Shown here: in pieces, positions 1-9,470 of the stretch
Layout of the letters: the number at the start of each line of letters is the position of its first letter
Position numbering within the stretch: the first letter of the stretch is position 1
NCBI GenBank assembly: GCA_012522855.1
Contig: JAAYJQ010000019.1
Location: forward strand, 62,001 to 126,000
From: Bacteroidales bacterium
GTDB lineage: Bacteria > Bacteroidota > Bacteroidia > Bacteroidales > UBA932
Direction: 5' to 3'
DNA: 64,000 bases
Position numbers and translations under genes: made by a program
The notes under the pieces: generated by a model
Seen by the model: only the letters and a program-made list of their open reading frames with translations
The model's database searches: none
Told to the model about the DNA's origin: nothing

Positions 1-1015
1 CCTCGTCGGGCGGTTCCGAATTGCGGAGTTGTTTATAGATGTACTTGACAGCCTGGATTTCCGTGTTGGTCGGATCCTTCTGAAGAGTGTTGAAGATGAT
101 GGCGTATTCGTTGGAATTGGCCTCGTCTTTCTGGAGAAGGATGGTCTTGACCTCGGTCTCGGAGATTTTCGCGATGGTGTCGTCGTTGAGGCTCTCGCCC
201 CGGTCTACGATGGGCACTGTCCGTTCGATCGGGATGACTTCGCCCGTGTCCTCATCCTCGAAGTCTTCAGTCCAGGTCTTGAGCACTCTGGCGGCAAGTT
301 TGCGGCCCTTGTTCTCTTTGAGGGACTTGGCTGTAACCCTCACTTCGTCTGCCAGCCCGAAGATGTCGATGATGTCCTTATCGGTGTTGTAGCCGATGGC
401 GCGCAGCAGGGTGGTGACGGGCAACTTCTTTTTGCGGTCGATGTAGGCGTACATCACGTTGTTGATGTCCGTCGCGAACTCGATCCAGGAGCCTTTGAAG
501 GGAATGATTCTCGCTGAATACAGCTTCGTTCCGTTGGCGTGCATGCTCTGGTCGAAGAACACGCCCGGAGACCTGTGCAGCTGGGAAACGATGATTCTTT
601 CTGATCCGTTGATGACGAATGTGCCGGCAGGGGTCATGTAAGGAATATTGCCGAGGTACACATCCTGGACTCTGGTGTCAAAGTCTTCGTGTTCGGGATC
701 GGTGCACGAAAGGCGGAGTTTTGCCTTCAGAGGAACGTCATAGGTAACCCCTCTCTCAAGGCACTCTTCGATCGAATATTGAGGCGGATCAATGAAATAG
801 TCGATGAACTCCAACTTGTAATTGTTCCTCGTGTCTTCGATCGGGAATATCTCCTGAAAAGCTTGGAACAGGCCTTCGTTTTTCCGATTCTCGGGCGTCG
901 TCTCCAGCTGGAAGAAATCTTTGAAAGATTTCAACTGAACTTCCAGCAAATCAGGATATTCCAGAATTTTTGATGTGGCGAACAGGATTCGCTTGTTGTT
1001 GGTCTTTTTTGACAT
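1..1015 (-). CDS. rpoB: RNA polymerase beta subunit, N-terminal part (cut by window edge)
   Basis: Catalytic beta subunit of RNA polymerase. Only the first about 338 residues are present; the gene runs off the left edge. Reading the minus strand from the ATG at 1015 gives [16 protein letters not shown], followed by typical beta-subunit protrusion and lobe sequence, including [20 protein letters not shown], the [21 protein letters not shown] motif region and GSWIEFATD. It lies downstream of rplL as in the universal rplKAJL-rpoBC arrangement. A hairpin sits in the rplL-rpoB gap. Start choice: first in-frame ATG with conserved sequence immediately after. Identity is certain; the 3' end is not visible. 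Confidence 0.97.
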   Translation of the reverse strand, partial: MSKKTNNKRILFATSKILEYPDLLEVQLKSFKDFFQLETTPENRKNEGLFQAFQEIFPIEDTRNNYKLEFIDYFIDPPQYSIEECLERGVTYDVPLKAKLRLSCTDPEHEDFDTRVQDVYLGNIPYMTPAGTFVINGSERIIVSQLHRSPGVFFDQSMHANGTKLYSARIIPFKGSWIEFATDINNVMYAYIDRKKKLPVTTLLRAIGYNTDKDIIDIFGLADEVRVTAKSLKENKGRKLAARVLKTWTEDFEDEDTGEVIPIERTVPIVDRGESLNDDTIAKISETEVKTILLQKDEANSNEYAIIFNTLQKDPTNTEIQAVKYIYKQLRNSEPPDE

Positions 1016-1054
1016 GTTCTGCCTTTGGGGAATGGAGAAAAACTTAATACGACA

Positions 1055-1084
1055 AAAAGGTTTAGAGCCTATCGGGCTCTAAAC
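1055..1084 (-). terminator. Hairpin in rplL-rpoB gap, probable attenuator
   Basis: A perfect 10-bp stem (GTTTAGAGCC / GGCTCTAAAC, arms 1060-1069 and 1075-1084) with a 5-nt loop. On the minus strand it is followed by CTTTTTG, a short T run. It lies between rplL and rpoB, where other bacteria have a partial terminator or RNA-processing site that makes ribosomal protein mRNA exceed polymerase mRNA. The role is inferred from position and shape. Confidence 0.6.
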
Positions 1085-1114
1085 CTGAATATTTTCCCGC
1101 AGGGGAAGCTGGGC

Positions 1115-1492
1115 CTATTTAACCTCAACTTCAGCTCCTGCCTCTTCGAGGGCATCTTTGAGTTGTTCAGCCTCAGCCTTGGAAATCTTCTCCTTAAGGT
1201 TCGCAGGGGCGCTGTCTACGAGGTCTTTGGCTTCCTTGAGACCCAAACCGAGCGCTTCCTTCACGGCCTTGATGACCTGAAGTTTCGTTTGTCCCGCGCT
1301 TTTAAGGACGACGTCGAATTCGGTCTGCTCCGCAGGGGCGGCGTCGGCTTCTCCGGCAACAGGTCCGGCAACAGCCACCGCTGCAGCCGCGGGCTCGATG
1401 CCATACTCCTCCTTGAGAACTTTCGCAAGTTCCTGAACGTCTTTTACAGTAAGGTTAACCAACTCTTCTGCAAGTGCTTTTACATCTGCCAT
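1115..1492 (-). CDS. rplL: 50S ribosomal protein bL12 (L7/L12)
   Basis: Stalk protein of the large subunit that recruits translation GTPases. 125 aa, the normal length. It has an N-terminal dimerisation part ([19 protein letters not shown]), an Ala-rich hinge at about residues 36-55 ([20 protein letters not shown]) and the conserved C-terminal domain with [33 protein letters not shown]. It sits between rplJ and rpoB in the conserved operon. The short A/T-rich gap before its ATG has no Shine-Dalgarno. Confidence 0.98.
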   Translation of the reverse strand: MADVKALAEELVNLTVKDVQELAKVLKEEYGIEPAAAAVAVAGPVAGEADAAPAEQTEFDVVLKSAGQTKLQVIKAVKEALGLGLKEAKDLVDSAPANLKEKISKAEAEQLKDALEEAGAEVEVK

Positions 1493-1524
1493 AATTGATA
1501 ATGTTTAAATGTTTATTGTTATTA

Positions 1525-2055
1525 TTATTTTTCTTCTTTTTCCGAGAGCGTCTTGACGATACCGGCGATCTTGCCGCCCGCGCTTTGGAGGGCGGAGATG
1601 ACATTGCGCGCGGGAGACTGCAGCAGAGAAACAATGTCTCCGATGAGTTCTTCCCTGGACTTGATCGCGATCAGTTCGTCCAGTTTGTCGGCGCCCACGA
1701 AAGCGCACTCCTGAACATAGGCCCCTTTCAGAACAGGCTTGGCGAGACCTTCCTTCTGCATCTGCTTGATCAGTTTCGCAGGCGCGTTGGCACTCTGGGT
1801 GTACATGATGGCCGTGTTCCCGACGAGGGTGGGGAGGAGGTTGTTCATCTCCTCGTTGTTCATCGCTTTCAATACGTGGCTGAACAAGGTGTTCTTGACG
1901 ACAGTGAGTTTGATCCCTTGTTCGAAGCAGGCGCGGCGTAGCTTCACCGTGTTTTTCGCATTCAGTCCGGCTATGTCCGTGACATAGTAGTTAGGATACT
2001 CCTTCAACAGTTCGGAGATCGACTCGATGACCTGTACTTTTGTTTCCTTCTTCAT
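1525..2055 (-). CDS. rplJ: 50S ribosomal protein uL10
   Basis: Base of the ribosomal stalk; binds 23S rRNA and anchors bL12 dimers through its C-terminal helix. 176 aa, the usual length. Seen: KKETKVQVIESISELLKEYPNYYVTDI at the N-terminus, the LRRACFEQGIKLTVVKNTL region, and a charged C-terminal helix ending KTLSEKEEK. It lies between rplA and rplL with short gaps, so it is probably co-transcribed. In other bacteria the L10-L12 complex autoregulates this operon; I cannot assign the leader here. Confidence 0.97.
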   Translation of the reverse strand: MKKETKVQVIESISELLKEYPNYYVTDIAGLNAKNTVKLRRACFEQGIKLTVVKNTLFSHVLKAMNNEEMNNLLPTLVGNTAIMYTQSANAPAKLIKQMQKEGLAKPVLKGAYVQECAFVGADKLDELIAIKSREELIGDIVSLLQSPARNVISALQSAGGKIAGIVKTLSEKEEK

Positions 2056-2071
2056 GATTGAATGCTTTTAT

Positions 2072-2779
2072 TTATTCAGCGCTTCCGCTTATGAATGCCT
2101 TGACATCGATCTTGATGCCGGGGCTCATGGTAGTACAAATGGAGGCGCCCTTCATGTAGGTTCCCTTCAGTGCCTGAGGTTTGAGTTTCAGGACCTCGTT
2201 CAGCAGAGCGGCCGCGTTCTCGTAGATCTGCCTGGGGGTAAATGATACTTTGCCGACGGCGGCATGGATGATTCCGGTTTTGTCGACCTTGAAGTCGATC
2301 TTGCCGGCCTTGGAGGCTCTCACGGCTTCTCCGACCTCCATCGTGACGGTGCCCGTCTTCGGGTTCGGCATCAGGCCTCTCGGACCGAGAATGCGGCCGA
2401 GCGCGCCTACTTTTGCCATGACGGAAGGGGTGCAGATGATGACATCCACATCCGTCCAGCCACCCTTGATTTTTTCAACATATTCATCAAGACCCACATA
2501 GTCCGCTCCCGCTTCTTTCGCCTCGTTCTCCTTGTCGGGAGTGCAGAGCACTAGAATCCTGACGGTCTTTCCGGTCCCGTGGGGAAGAGTGACCACGCCA
2601 CGGACCATCTGGTTGGCTTTACGCGGGTCGACGCCAAGATTGGCTGAAACTTCGACAGAAGCATCGAATTTGGTGTAGGTGATTTCCTTGAGGAGTTCAC
2701 AGGCCTCGTACAGCGTGTACTGCTTGGAAGCATCGTACTTCTCGGCAGCCGCTTTCTGATTCTTAGTCAATCTACTCAT
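2072..2779 (-). CDS. rplA: 50S ribosomal protein uL1
   Basis: L1-stalk protein that binds 23S rRNA and helps release deacylated tRNA. 235 aa, standard length. Diagnostic segments are [22 protein letters not shown] near residue 50 and [18 protein letters not shown] near residue 130. Start at ATG 2779 just downstream of rplK (14-nt gap). Part of the rplKAJL block. Confidence 0.98.
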   Translation of the reverse strand: MSRLTKNQKAAAEKYDASKQYTLYEACELLKEITYTKFDASVEVSANLGVDPRKANQMVRGVVTLPHGTGKTVRILVLCTPDKENEAKEAGADYVGLDEYVEKIKGGWTDVDVIICTPSVMAKVGALGRILGPRGLMPNPKTGTVTMEVGEAVRASKAGKIDFKVDKTGIIHAAVGKVSFTPRQIYENAAALLNEVLKLKPQALKGTYMKGASICTTMSPGIKIDVKAFISGSAE

Positions 2780-2793
2780 TTTGCGTGTGAATT

Positions 2794-3237
2794 TTAAAGG
2801 TTCTCAGGGAATTCCCCCGTTACGGCGACACCTATGCTCCTTGCTGTTCCGGCAACCATCTTCATTGCCGATGCAAGCGTGAAAGCGTTCAAGTCCGGCA
2901 TCTTGCCTTCCGCGATCGTCCTGACCTGATCCCAGGTGATGGACGCCACTTTCAATCTATTCGGTTCTCCCGAACCCTTCTGCACCTTGGCGGCTTCCTT
3001 GATGGAAATCGCTACGGGAGGCTGTTTTACCTCGAACGTGAAAGATTTGTCCGAATAGACCGTAATCACTACAGGCAGAATCTTGCCGCCCGCGCTTTGC
3101 GTGGCAGCGTTGAACTGCTTGCAGAAGTCCATAATGTTCAAGCCTTTGGAACCAAGCGCAGGTCCTACCGGAGGTGCTGGATTAGCTGCTCCTGCTTTGA
3201 TCTGGAGTTTGATAAATCCGGTAACTTCTTTTGCCAT
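2794..3237 (-). CDS. rplK: 50S ribosomal protein uL11
   Basis: Part of the GTPase-associated centre of the large subunit. 147 aa. The N-terminal signature [20 protein letters not shown] and the C-terminal segment ending [11 protein letters not shown] are both present. It follows nusG with a 9-nt gap, reproducing the secE-nusG-rplK order found in most bacteria. Confidence 0.98.
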   Translation of the reverse strand: MAKEVTGFIKLQIKAGAANPAPPVGPALGSKGLNIMDFCKQFNAATQSAGGKILPVVITVYSDKSFTFEVKQPPVAISIKEAAKVQKGSGEPNRLKVASITWDQVRTIAEGKMPDLNAFTLASAMKMVAGTARSIGVAVTGEFPENL

Positions 3238-3246
3238 GATATTCTG

Positions 3247-3807
3247 TTATTCTTTAGTTACTTGTGTAAAGCTGAGTTCAAGCAGAGTCTTTCTGCCGAA
3301 GATCACAACGATCACTTTGAGCTTGCTCCTGTCTTCTTCAATAGCTTCGACGGTACCGCTGAAACCGCTGAAAGGTCCGTCGGTGATTCTTACGGATTCA
3401 CCGATTTCATAGTTTACTTGTGTTTCAGCGGCATTGTCCAAATTCTCATCTTGTTCACCAAGGATCCTCGTCACTTCTTCTTCACGAAGAGGTACGGGCT
3501 TTCTTTCGGAGGGTGATCCGGATGTCTTCTCGGTCAGGAATCCGGACATGCCGGGAATCAAGTTGCGGATAATGTATTCAAGTTCCTTGCTGAGTTTGGC
3601 CTGGATCAATACATAACCCGGGAAGAGCAGTCTTTCGACCACCTTCCTTTTGCCGCTTTTGGTCACAATCTCCCTTTTTACAGGAACAAGTACTTGTCCT
3701 ACTTGATTCTGAAGGCCGCTCCGTTCGATTTCATTCTCGAGATACTCTTTGGCCTTCTTTTCCTTAGCCCCAGCCGTCCGAAGGACATACCATTTCATTT
3801 CACCCAT
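3247..3807 (-). CDS. nusG: Transcription termination/antitermination factor NusG
   Basis: Binds RNA polymerase and couples it to the ribosome or Rho. 186 aa from the ATG at 3807; a TTG three codons upstream is also in frame but less likely. The NGN domain begins MKWYVLRTAGAKEKK; RLLFPGYVLIQ lies near the middle. The C-terminal KOW domain contains VRITDGPFSGFSGTVEAIEEDRSKLKV. It lies 13 nt after secE. The next codons after the chosen start (GEM) leave a second ATG at 3798 as an alternative. Confidence 0.96.
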   Translation of the reverse strand: MGEMKWYVLRTAGAKEKKAKEYLENEIERSGLQNQVGQVLVPVKREIVTKSGKRKVVERLLFPGYVLIQAKLSKELEYIIRNLIPGMSGFLTEKTSGSPSERKPVPLREEEVTRILGEQDENLDNAAETQVNYEIGESVRITDGPFSGFSGTVEAIEEDRSKLKVIVVIFGRKTLLELSFTQVTKE

Positions 3808-3820
3808 GGTAATCAATGAA

Positions 3821-4009
3821 TTACAATGTGTAGATGGCAGTCATCAGATGCTCGAAAGCAAAGTCGATAACAAAGAGCGCAGCCGCGACGATCACCGTGG
3901 CGACCAACACAAGCAGGGCGGAACTTTGCAGTTTGTCCCAAGTCGGCCAGGTGACTTTCTTCGTGAGCTCGATGTAAGACTCTTTAAGATAGTTAATGAA
4001 CTTTCTCAT
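3821..4009 (-). CDS. secE: Preprotein translocase subunit SecE
   Basis: Small essential membrane subunit of the SecYEG channel. 62 aa, with a charged amphipathic N-terminus (FINYLKESYIELTKKVTWPTWDKL, where KVTWPTWDKL is the family signature) and a single membrane helix (SALLVLVATVIVAAALFVIDFAF). It stands between tRNA-Trp and nusG, its usual position. Confidence 0.95.
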   Translation of the reverse strand: MRKFINYLKESYIELTKKVTWPTWDKLQSSALLVLVATVIVAAALFVIDFAFEHLMTAIYTL

Positions 4010-4092
4010 CTTTGCATTTAATGGACGTCGTAATATTGGAAGCTTCTACGATGTCTGTTAAACTAGTACCAAATCGTAACCTTTGATATTGG

Positions 4093-4163
4093 CAGGGGAA
4101 GCAGGATTCGAACCCACATCTACGGTTTTGGAGACCGCTGAACTACCCTTGTTCTATTCCCCT
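4093..4163 (-). tRNA. tRNA-Trp (CCA)
   Basis: The minus strand folds into a full cloverleaf: acceptor AGGGGAA/TTCCCCT, D-stem GAAC/GTTC, anticodon loop CTCCAAA giving CCA, T-loop TTCGAAT, discriminator G. The genomic CC after position 4093 gives only part of the CCA tail. It sits between tuf and secE, the same place as in many bacteria. Confidence 0.95.
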
Positions 4164-4206
4164 GAAAACGGATGCCCGGCAGGACACCCGCGCAGTATCT
4201 CTTGAA

Positions 4207-5400
4207 TTAGTCAAGAATCTTGGTAACCTGTCCGGCGCCGACGGTACGTCCACCTTCGCGGATGGCGAAGCGGAGGTTCTCGTTGAGCGCGACAGCGGTG
4301 ATGAGTTCAACATCGATCTCGACATTGTCGCCCGGCATCACCATCTCGACTCCTTCAGGAAGGGTGATCTCGCCCGTCACATCCAGGGTGCGGATGAAGA
4401 ACTGAGGGCGATACTTGTTGTGGAACGGAGTGTGGCGTCCGCCTTCTTCCTTTTTCAGCACGTAGATCTGCGCCTTGAAGTGCTTGTGAGGGGTAATGGA
4501 ACCCGGCTTGGCAACAACCTCGCCTCTCCTCACTTCCTTCTTGTCGATACCGCGGAGAAGCAGTCCGACGTTGTCTCCGGCCTCTCCCCGATCGAGGAGT
4601 TTGCGGAACATCTCAACACCCGTAACGACGGTGCTGCGAGGGCCATCGCTGAAACCGACGAGTTCGACAGGATCGTTCACATGGATCGTACCCCTTTCGA
4701 TACGGCCGGTAACGACCGTTCCACGGCCGGTGATGGAGAAAATGTCCTCAATAGGCATGAGGAAAGGCTTCTCGTTCTCACGCTCCGGAACCGGAATGTA
4801 TTCGTCAACAGCGTCCATGAGTTCCATGACCTTGTCTTCCCACTCAGACTCACCGTTCAGCGCGCCAAGAGCGGATCCGCGGATCACGGGGAGGTTGTCT
4901 CCGTCGTAACCGTAGAAGGAAAGCAGGTCGCGGACCTCCATTTCGACGAGCTCGAGCATCTCGTCATCATCCACAAGGTCAACCTTGTTCATGAAAACGA
5001 CGATCTTGGGGACGTTCACCTGACGGGCGAGCAGGATATGCTCGCGGGTCTGGGGCATCGGGCCGTCCGTGGAGGCAACAACGAGGATTGCTCCATCCAT
5101 CTGCGCTGCCCCCGTCACCATGTTCTTCACGTAGTCGGCGTGGCCCGGGCAGTCAACGTGTGCATAGTGACGTTCCGCGGTCTCATACTCGATGTGTGAA
5201 GAGTTGATGGTGATACCGCGCTCCTTCTCTTCGGGAGCGTTGTCGATCTGATCGAACGACTTGACATCCTGGGTTCCGAATCCTTTTTCGTTAAGAACCT
5301 TCGAGATGGCGGCGGTCAAGGTCGTCTTGCCGTGGTCAACGTGGCCGATTGTACCGATGTTGACATGCGGTTTTGTTCTTTGAAAAACTTCTTTTGCCAT
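4207..5400 (-). CDS. tuf: Elongation factor Tu
   Basis: GTPase that carries aminoacyl-tRNA to the ribosomal A site. 397 aa, full length. G1 [10 protein letters not shown] at about 18-27, switch [26 protein letters not shown], and G4 NKVD are all intact; domains 2 and 3 are complete, ending [11 protein letters not shown]. It lies directly downstream of four tRNA genes, so it is probably co-transcribed with them from the promoter at 5851-5881. No Shine-Dalgarno is seen before the ATG (A/T-rich TTTATGAATATTATGG on the coding strand is out of register with anti-SD pairing). Confidence 0.99.
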   Translation of the reverse strand: MAKEVFQRTKPHVNIGTIGHVDHGKTTLTAAISKVLNEKGFGTQDVKSFDQIDNAPEEKERGITINSSHIEYETAERHYAHVDCPGHADYVKNMVTGAAQMDGAILVVASTDGPMPQTREHILLARQVNVPKIVVFMNKVDLVDDDEMLELVEMEVRDLLSFYGYDGDNLPVIRGSALGALNGESEWEDKVMELMDAVDEYIPVPERENEKPFLMPIEDIFSITGRGTVVTGRIERGTIHVNDPVELVGFSDGPRSTVVTGVEMFRKLLDRGEAGDNVGLLLRGIDKKEVRRGEVVAKPGSITPHKHFKAQIYVLKKEEGGRHTPFHNKYRPQFFIRTLDVTGEITLPEGVEMVMPGDNVEIDVELITAVALNENLRFAIREGGRTVGAGQVTKILD

Positions 5401-5446
5401 AATATTTATGAATAAAATTGAGTTGCTTACAAATACGTCAAGGTTG

Positions 5447-5518
<72 letters not shown>

Positions 5519-5524
5519 TTTTGG

Positions 5525-5597
5525 AGCGGAAGACGAGGTTCGAACTCGCGACCCTCAGCTTGGAAGGCTGATGCTCTACCAACTGAGCTACTTCCGC
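5525..5597 (-). tRNA. tRNA-Gly (TCC)
   Basis: Acceptor GCGGAAG/CTTCCGC, anticodon stem TCAGC/GCTGA, loop CTTCCAA giving TCC. Only 6 nt separate it from the preceding tRNA-Thr(GGT), so the array must be processed from one transcript. Confidence 0.95.
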
Positions 5598-5605
5598 AAC
5601 GTTTG

Positions 5606-5685
5606 TGGGAGGAGGTGGACTCGAACCACCGAACCCGAAGGAGCGGATTTACAGTCCGCCGCAATTGCCGCTATGCGATCCTCCC
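5606..5685 (-). tRNA. tRNA-Tyr (GTA)
   Basis: Acceptor GGGAGGA/TCCTCCC, anticodon stem GCGGA/TCCGC, loop CTGTAAA giving GTA, and a long variable arm (class II tRNA, about 80 nt) typical for bacterial tyrosine tRNA. Confidence 0.94.
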
Positions 5686-5715
5686 GAATTGCCTGATGTT
5701 CAATCATTTGGTTAG

Positions 5716-5789
5716 AGCCGATGGAGGGGGTCGAACCCACGACCTCGAGATTACAAATCACGCGCTCTGGCCAACTGAGCTACATCGGC
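5716..5789 (-). tRNA. tRNA-Thr (TGT)
   Basis: Acceptor GCCGATG/CATCGGC, anticodon stem CGTGA/TCTCG (one mismatch at its loop end tolerated), loop TTTGTAA giving TGT. First gene of the tRNA-tuf array, about 55 nt after the predicted transcription start. Confidence 0.93.
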
Positions 5790-5850
5790 AGATGTGTTGT
5801 CAAACAGCTCGTTTTCAACAAAAAAGATACATTTTTGACGAAACGGACTG

Positions 5851-5881
5851 CAAAGATAGGTATTTATTCGGTATCTGCAAA
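5851..5881 (-). promoter_or_regulatory. Promoter for tRNA-tuf-secE-ribosomal cluster
   Basis: On the minus strand TTTG (5878-5881) is separated by exactly 19 nt from TATCTTTG (5851-5858), a perfect match to the Bacteroidota -33/-7 promoter pattern. It lies just past the dxs stop codon and points at tRNA-Thr(UGU). Predicted start about 5844. Confidence 0.85.
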
Positions 5882-5891
5882 ACTTTTTCAA

Positions 5892-7763
5892 CTATTTTTT
5901 CATCAAGCGAGACATCTCCGAATAGAGACTCTCCTCGTCCAAGGAGCACATTTTCAGCTGTTCCGCCTGGGTCGCCTGCTTGATGAAACGGTCCGGGATT
6001 CCGATGCCGCCGAGCGGTGTCCTGTGTCCCAGGGTGGACAGGTACTCGGACACCTCGCCGAACAGCCCGCCCTTCAACGAACCATCCTCCAAAGTCAGGA
6101 TGCGCGCGAAGCGCGAGGCCTCCTCCAGTATGGCTGTGTCGATCGGCTTGAGGAAGCGCATGTTGAATACGGCCGGGCACAGTCCGGTCTCGTCTTTGAG
6201 CCTGCGGGCGGCTTCCAGGGCCCTGTTCGCGACCGGTCCCAAGGCCAGCACCGCGACCTTTTCCCCGTCCAGCAACTTTTCACCCTTCCCGACCGGATAT
6301 TCCCGGAAAGGGATCTCCCGCCAGGGAGTCCCTTCTCCGCGTCCGCGCGGGTACCGGATGACAAAGGGGCCCTGCGTAATGTGCAATCCCGTGTAGAGGA
6401 GTTGTTTGAGCTCTATCTCGTCTTTCGGGGCGCTGATCGTCACGTTCGGAATGCAGCGGCACGAAGCCAAGTCGAACGCGCCTTGGTGGGTCGCCCCGTC
6501 TTCGCCGACAAGTCCCGCCCGGTCCAGGCACAGGACGACGGGAAGATGCTGCAGGGCTACATCGTGGATAAACTCGTCGTAGGCCCGCTGGGCGAAGGTG
6601 GAATAGATCACACAGTACGGTTTGAGTCCGCCGGCCGCCAGTCCCGCCGAAAAAGTCACGGCGTGCTCTTCCGCGATGCCGACGTCGAAGAAGCGGTCTT
6701 TGAATTCCGAAGCGAACCGCGTCATCCCGCTTCCGGTCGCCATGGCCGGAGTGATGCCGACGACCTTCGGGTCCAGTTTCGCAAGGTCGCACAGTACTTC
6801 ACCGAACACATCCTGGTAGAGGCTTACCGCGTCTTTCTTCGCGGGCCGCTCCCCGCTTTCGGGATCGAATCTTCCGGGCGCGTGCCAGGTCGTCGGATCG
6901 GCTTCCGCCGGCGCGTAGCCCTTGCCCTTGAGGGTGTAGGTGTGAAGCAGACGAGGTCCACCGATTTTCTTCAGCCTCCGCAGGGCATTGACTACGGCCC
7001 GGAGGTTGTTGCCGTCGATGGGACCGAAATATCGGAATCCGAAGGCTTCGAAGAGGTTTCCGCCCGTTCGGGTAACCAAAGAAGACTTCATCTTATGGAC
7101 CAAGTTCTGCATCCAGTCGCGGAATTTACCGGAACCGAGTCGGTCCCAGACGTGCTTCTTGGCTTTGTTGTACGCCGTGGAAGTGGTCACTTTCATGAGA
7201 TACTCGTGCACGGCGCCCTGGTTCCGGTCGATGGCCATCTCGTTGTCGTTCAAGATCACCAGCAGGTCCGCGTTGCTGTCTCCGGCATTGTTCAGACCTT
7301 CCAGCGCGAGTCCGCCGCTCATGGCCCCGTCTCCGATCATCGCGACCACTTTCTCCTGCTTTCCCTGCAATCGTCCCGCTTCAGCGATACCCAGCGCCGC
7401 CGAAATGGAGGTGGACGCATGCCCTGCCCCGAACACATCGAAACCACTTTCGTCACGGAAAGGGAAGCCGCTGATACCATCCGCCTTGCGGTTGCGCTTG
7501 AAGGCTTCCCGGCGGCCGGTGAGGAGCTTGTGGGCATAGGCCTGATGTCCGACGTCGAACACCAGCTTGTCCTGCGGCGTATCGAAAACATAGTGCATGG
7601 CCACGATCAATTCGACCGCGCCCAGACTGGATGCCAGGTGCCCCGGATTTTCCGAACAACACCGGACGATGTATTCCCGGATTTCGGAGCAGAGCTGTTC
7701 CAGCTCGCTCATAGTCAGTTTCCTGACATCTTCGGGTTGATTGATTTTATCCAATATTATCAT
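5892..7763 (-). CDS. dxs: 1-deoxy-D-xylulose-5-phosphate synthase
   Basis: Thiamine-diphosphate enzyme joining pyruvate and glyceraldehyde 3-phosphate; first step of the MEP isoprenoid pathway, also feeding thiamine and pyridoxal. 623 aa, full length. It has HLASSLGAVELIVAMHYVF at the N-terminus, the ThDP motif GDGAMSGGLALEGLNNAGDS near 140-160, the catalytic-Glu segment DVGIAEEHAVTFSAGLA near 370, and DRAGLVGEDGATHQGAFD. The C-terminal transketolase domain is complete. It stands alone, convergent with nothing and divergent from the MFS gene at 7848. It ends 11 nt before the -33 box of the tRNA-tuf promoter. Confidence 0.97.
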   Translation of the reverse strand: MIILDKINQPEDVRKLTMSELEQLCSEIREYIVRCCSENPGHLASSLGAVELIVAMHYVFDTPQDKLVFDVGHQAYAHKLLTGRREAFKRNRKADGISGFPFRDESGFDVFGAGHASTSISAALGIAEAGRLQGKQEKVVAMIGDGAMSGGLALEGLNNAGDSNADLLVILNDNEMAIDRNQGAVHEYLMKVTTSTAYNKAKKHVWDRLGSGKFRDWMQNLVHKMKSSLVTRTGGNLFEAFGFRYFGPIDGNNLRAVVNALRRLKKIGGPRLLHTYTLKGKGYAPAEADPTTWHAPGRFDPESGERPAKKDAVSLYQDVFGEVLCDLAKLDPKVVGITPAMATGSGMTRFASEFKDRFFDVGIAEEHAVTFSAGLAAGGLKPYCVIYSTFAQRAYDEFIHDVALQHLPVVLCLDRAGLVGEDGATHQGAFDLASCRCIPNVTISAPKDEIELKQLLYTGLHITQGPFVIRYPRGRGEGTPWREIPFREYPVGKGEKLLDGEKVAVLALGPVANRALEAARRLKDETGLCPAVFNMRFLKPIDTAILEEASRFARILTLEDGSLKGGLFGEVSEYLSTLGHRTPLGGIGIPDRFIKQATQAEQLKMCSLDEESLYSEMSRLMKK

Positions 7764-7847
7764 TCTTCATGCGAAGGTACGACAAAAAACCTTATTCACA
7801 TTAACATTTTTATTCCTACCTTAGCAACCTGCTAGAAGAATACCACA

Positions 7848-9467
7848 ATGACTGAAATTCAGAAAACGCTCAGAGACTCCGCCGCCATGCGCTGGACCGC
7901 CCTTCTCTTGCTGGCACTCGCCATGTTCTGTTCCTACATTTTCATGGACATTCTTTCTCCCATCAAGGATTTGATGCTGACCGAGCGCGGCTGGGACTCC
8001 ACCGCCTTCGGAACCGTGCAAGGTTCGGAGACCTTCCTCAACGTCTTTGTTTTCTTTTTGATCTTCGCGGGAATCATCCTCGACAAGATGGGAGTCCGTT
8101 TCACGGCTCTGCTTTCCGGCGTAGTGATGCTGGCCGGCGCCCTCGTGAAATACTATGCGGTCAGCGCGGCTTTCATAGGCAGCGGCCTGGAGACTTGGTT
8201 CACAGAGCATCTGAATCATATTCCCGTTTTCGAACAGCTCGGGGTTTCTCCCTTCTATTCCGGTATGCCCGCTTCCGCCAAGATGGCGGCGCTGGGCTTT
8301 ATGGTTTTCGGCTGCGGGGTGGAAATGGCGGGCATCACGGTCTCGCGCGGGATCGTGAAGTGGTTCAAAGGCCGTGAACTTGCCCTGGCAATGGGGTCCG
8401 AAATGGCCCTCGCCCGTCTGGGTGTCGCCACCTGCATGATCTTCTCGCCGTTTTTCGCAAAGTTCGGGGGCGTCATCGATGTCTCTCGTTCCGTTGCCTT
8501 CGGCGTGGTGCTGCTCTGCATCGCCCTGATGATGTTCATCGTGTATTTCTTCATGGACCGGAAACTGGATGCCCAGACCGGGGAAGCGGAAGAGGGGGAC
8601 GATCCGTTCAAAGTCAGCGACATCGGCAAGATCCTTTCCAGCCTGGGCTTCTGGCTTGTCGCCCTGTTGTGCGTGCTCTACTATTCCGCCATCTTCCCGT
8701 TCCAAAAGTATGCCGTGAATATGCTGCAGTGCAACCTGACGTTCACTGAGGTGCCTTCCGATTCGTTCTGGGCGTCGAATTCCGTCACCATCGTCCAGTA
8801 CATCATCATGCTGGTGGTCGCCGCTACGGCTTTCATGCTCAACTTCATGAAGTCCAAGAAGATGAAGCTGACGATGCTCGTAATCTCCGTGACCGCTTTG
8901 ATCGTCTATTGCTACATGGGTTATATGCGGCAGTCCGCCGAATCCATCTTCGCTGTATTCCCGCTGCTCGCGGTGGGCATCACGCCGATTCTAGGCAACT
9001 ATGTGGACCGCAAGGGCAAGGCTGCCTCCATGCTGGTGCTCGGTTCCTTGCTGCTGATCGCCTGCCATCTGACCTTCGCTTTCATCCTGCCGCTCTTCAA
9101 GGGCAACGCGGTCGGGGGCGTCGTGGTGGCCTATCTGACGATCCTGATTCTGGGCTCCTCCTTCTCCCTTGTGCCCGCCTCTCTGTGGCCGAGCGTACCC
9201 AAGCTGGTGGACGCCAAGATCATCGGTTCCGCCTACGCGCTGATCTTCTGGATCCAGAACATCGGCCTCTGGCTCTTCCCGCTGCTGATCGGCAAGGTTC
9301 TGGACAAGACCAATCCGGGCGTGACGGATCCTACGCAACTCAACTATACGGCTCCCTTGATCATGCTGGCTTGCCTCGGCGCGGCTGCGCTGGTCATCGG
9401 TTTGATTCTGAAAGTCGTCGACCGAAAGAAAGGCCTCGGCCTGGAACTTCCCAACATACAGCAGTAA
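7848..9467 (+). CDS. Major facilitator superfamily transporter (first of tandem pair)
   Basis: Secondary transporter with about 12 predicted membrane segments, 539 aa. Seen: signature-like GIILDKMGVRF in the loop after TM2, a cytoplasmic charged stretch DRKLDAQTGEAEEGDD in the centre, and a conserved block PASLWPSVPKLVDAKIIGSAYALIFWIQNIGL in the C-terminal half. The neighbour at 9471 is a diverged paralogue with the matching block PAALWPSVPKI. That LWPSVP...GTAY/F...QNLGL block resembles MFSD1-type transporters (dipeptide exporters in animals), but the substrate here is unknown. Only 3 nt separate the two genes, so they are co-transcribed. Confidence 0.85.
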   Translation: MTEIQKTLRDSAAMRWTALLLLALAMFCSYIFMDILSPIKDLMLTERGWDSTAFGTVQGSETFLNVFVFFLIFAGIILDKMGVRFTALLSGVVMLAGALVKYYAVSAAFIGSGLETWFTEHLNHIPVFEQLGVSPFYSGMPASAKMAALGFMVFGCGVEMAGITVSRGIVKWFKGRELALAMGSEMALARLGVATCMIFSPFFAKFGGVIDVSRSVAFGVVLLCIALMMFIVYFFMDRKLDAQTGEAEEGDDPFKVSDIGKILSSLGFWLVALLCVLYYSAIFPFQKYAVNMLQCNLTFTEVPSDSFWASNSVTIVQYIIMLVVAATAFMLNFMKSKKMKLTMLVISVTALIVYCYMGYMRQSAESIFAVFPLLAVGITPILGNYVDRKGKAASMLVLGSLLLIACHLTFAFILPLFKGNAVGGVVVAYLTILILGSSFSLVPASLWPSVPKLVDAKIIGSAYALIFWIQNIGLWLFPLLIGKVLDKTNPGVTDPTQLNYTAPLIMLACLGAAALVIGLILKVVDRKKGLGLELPNIQQ

Positions 9468-9470
9468 CCA

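Noticed and set aside
5721..7835. 704-residue plus-strand frame opposite dxs
   Set aside because: Runs through two tRNA genes and antisense to dxs; no recognisable motif.
7821..8705. 294-residue minus frame opposite the MFS gene
   Set aside because: Low-complexity His/Glu/Gln-rich mirror of membrane segments.
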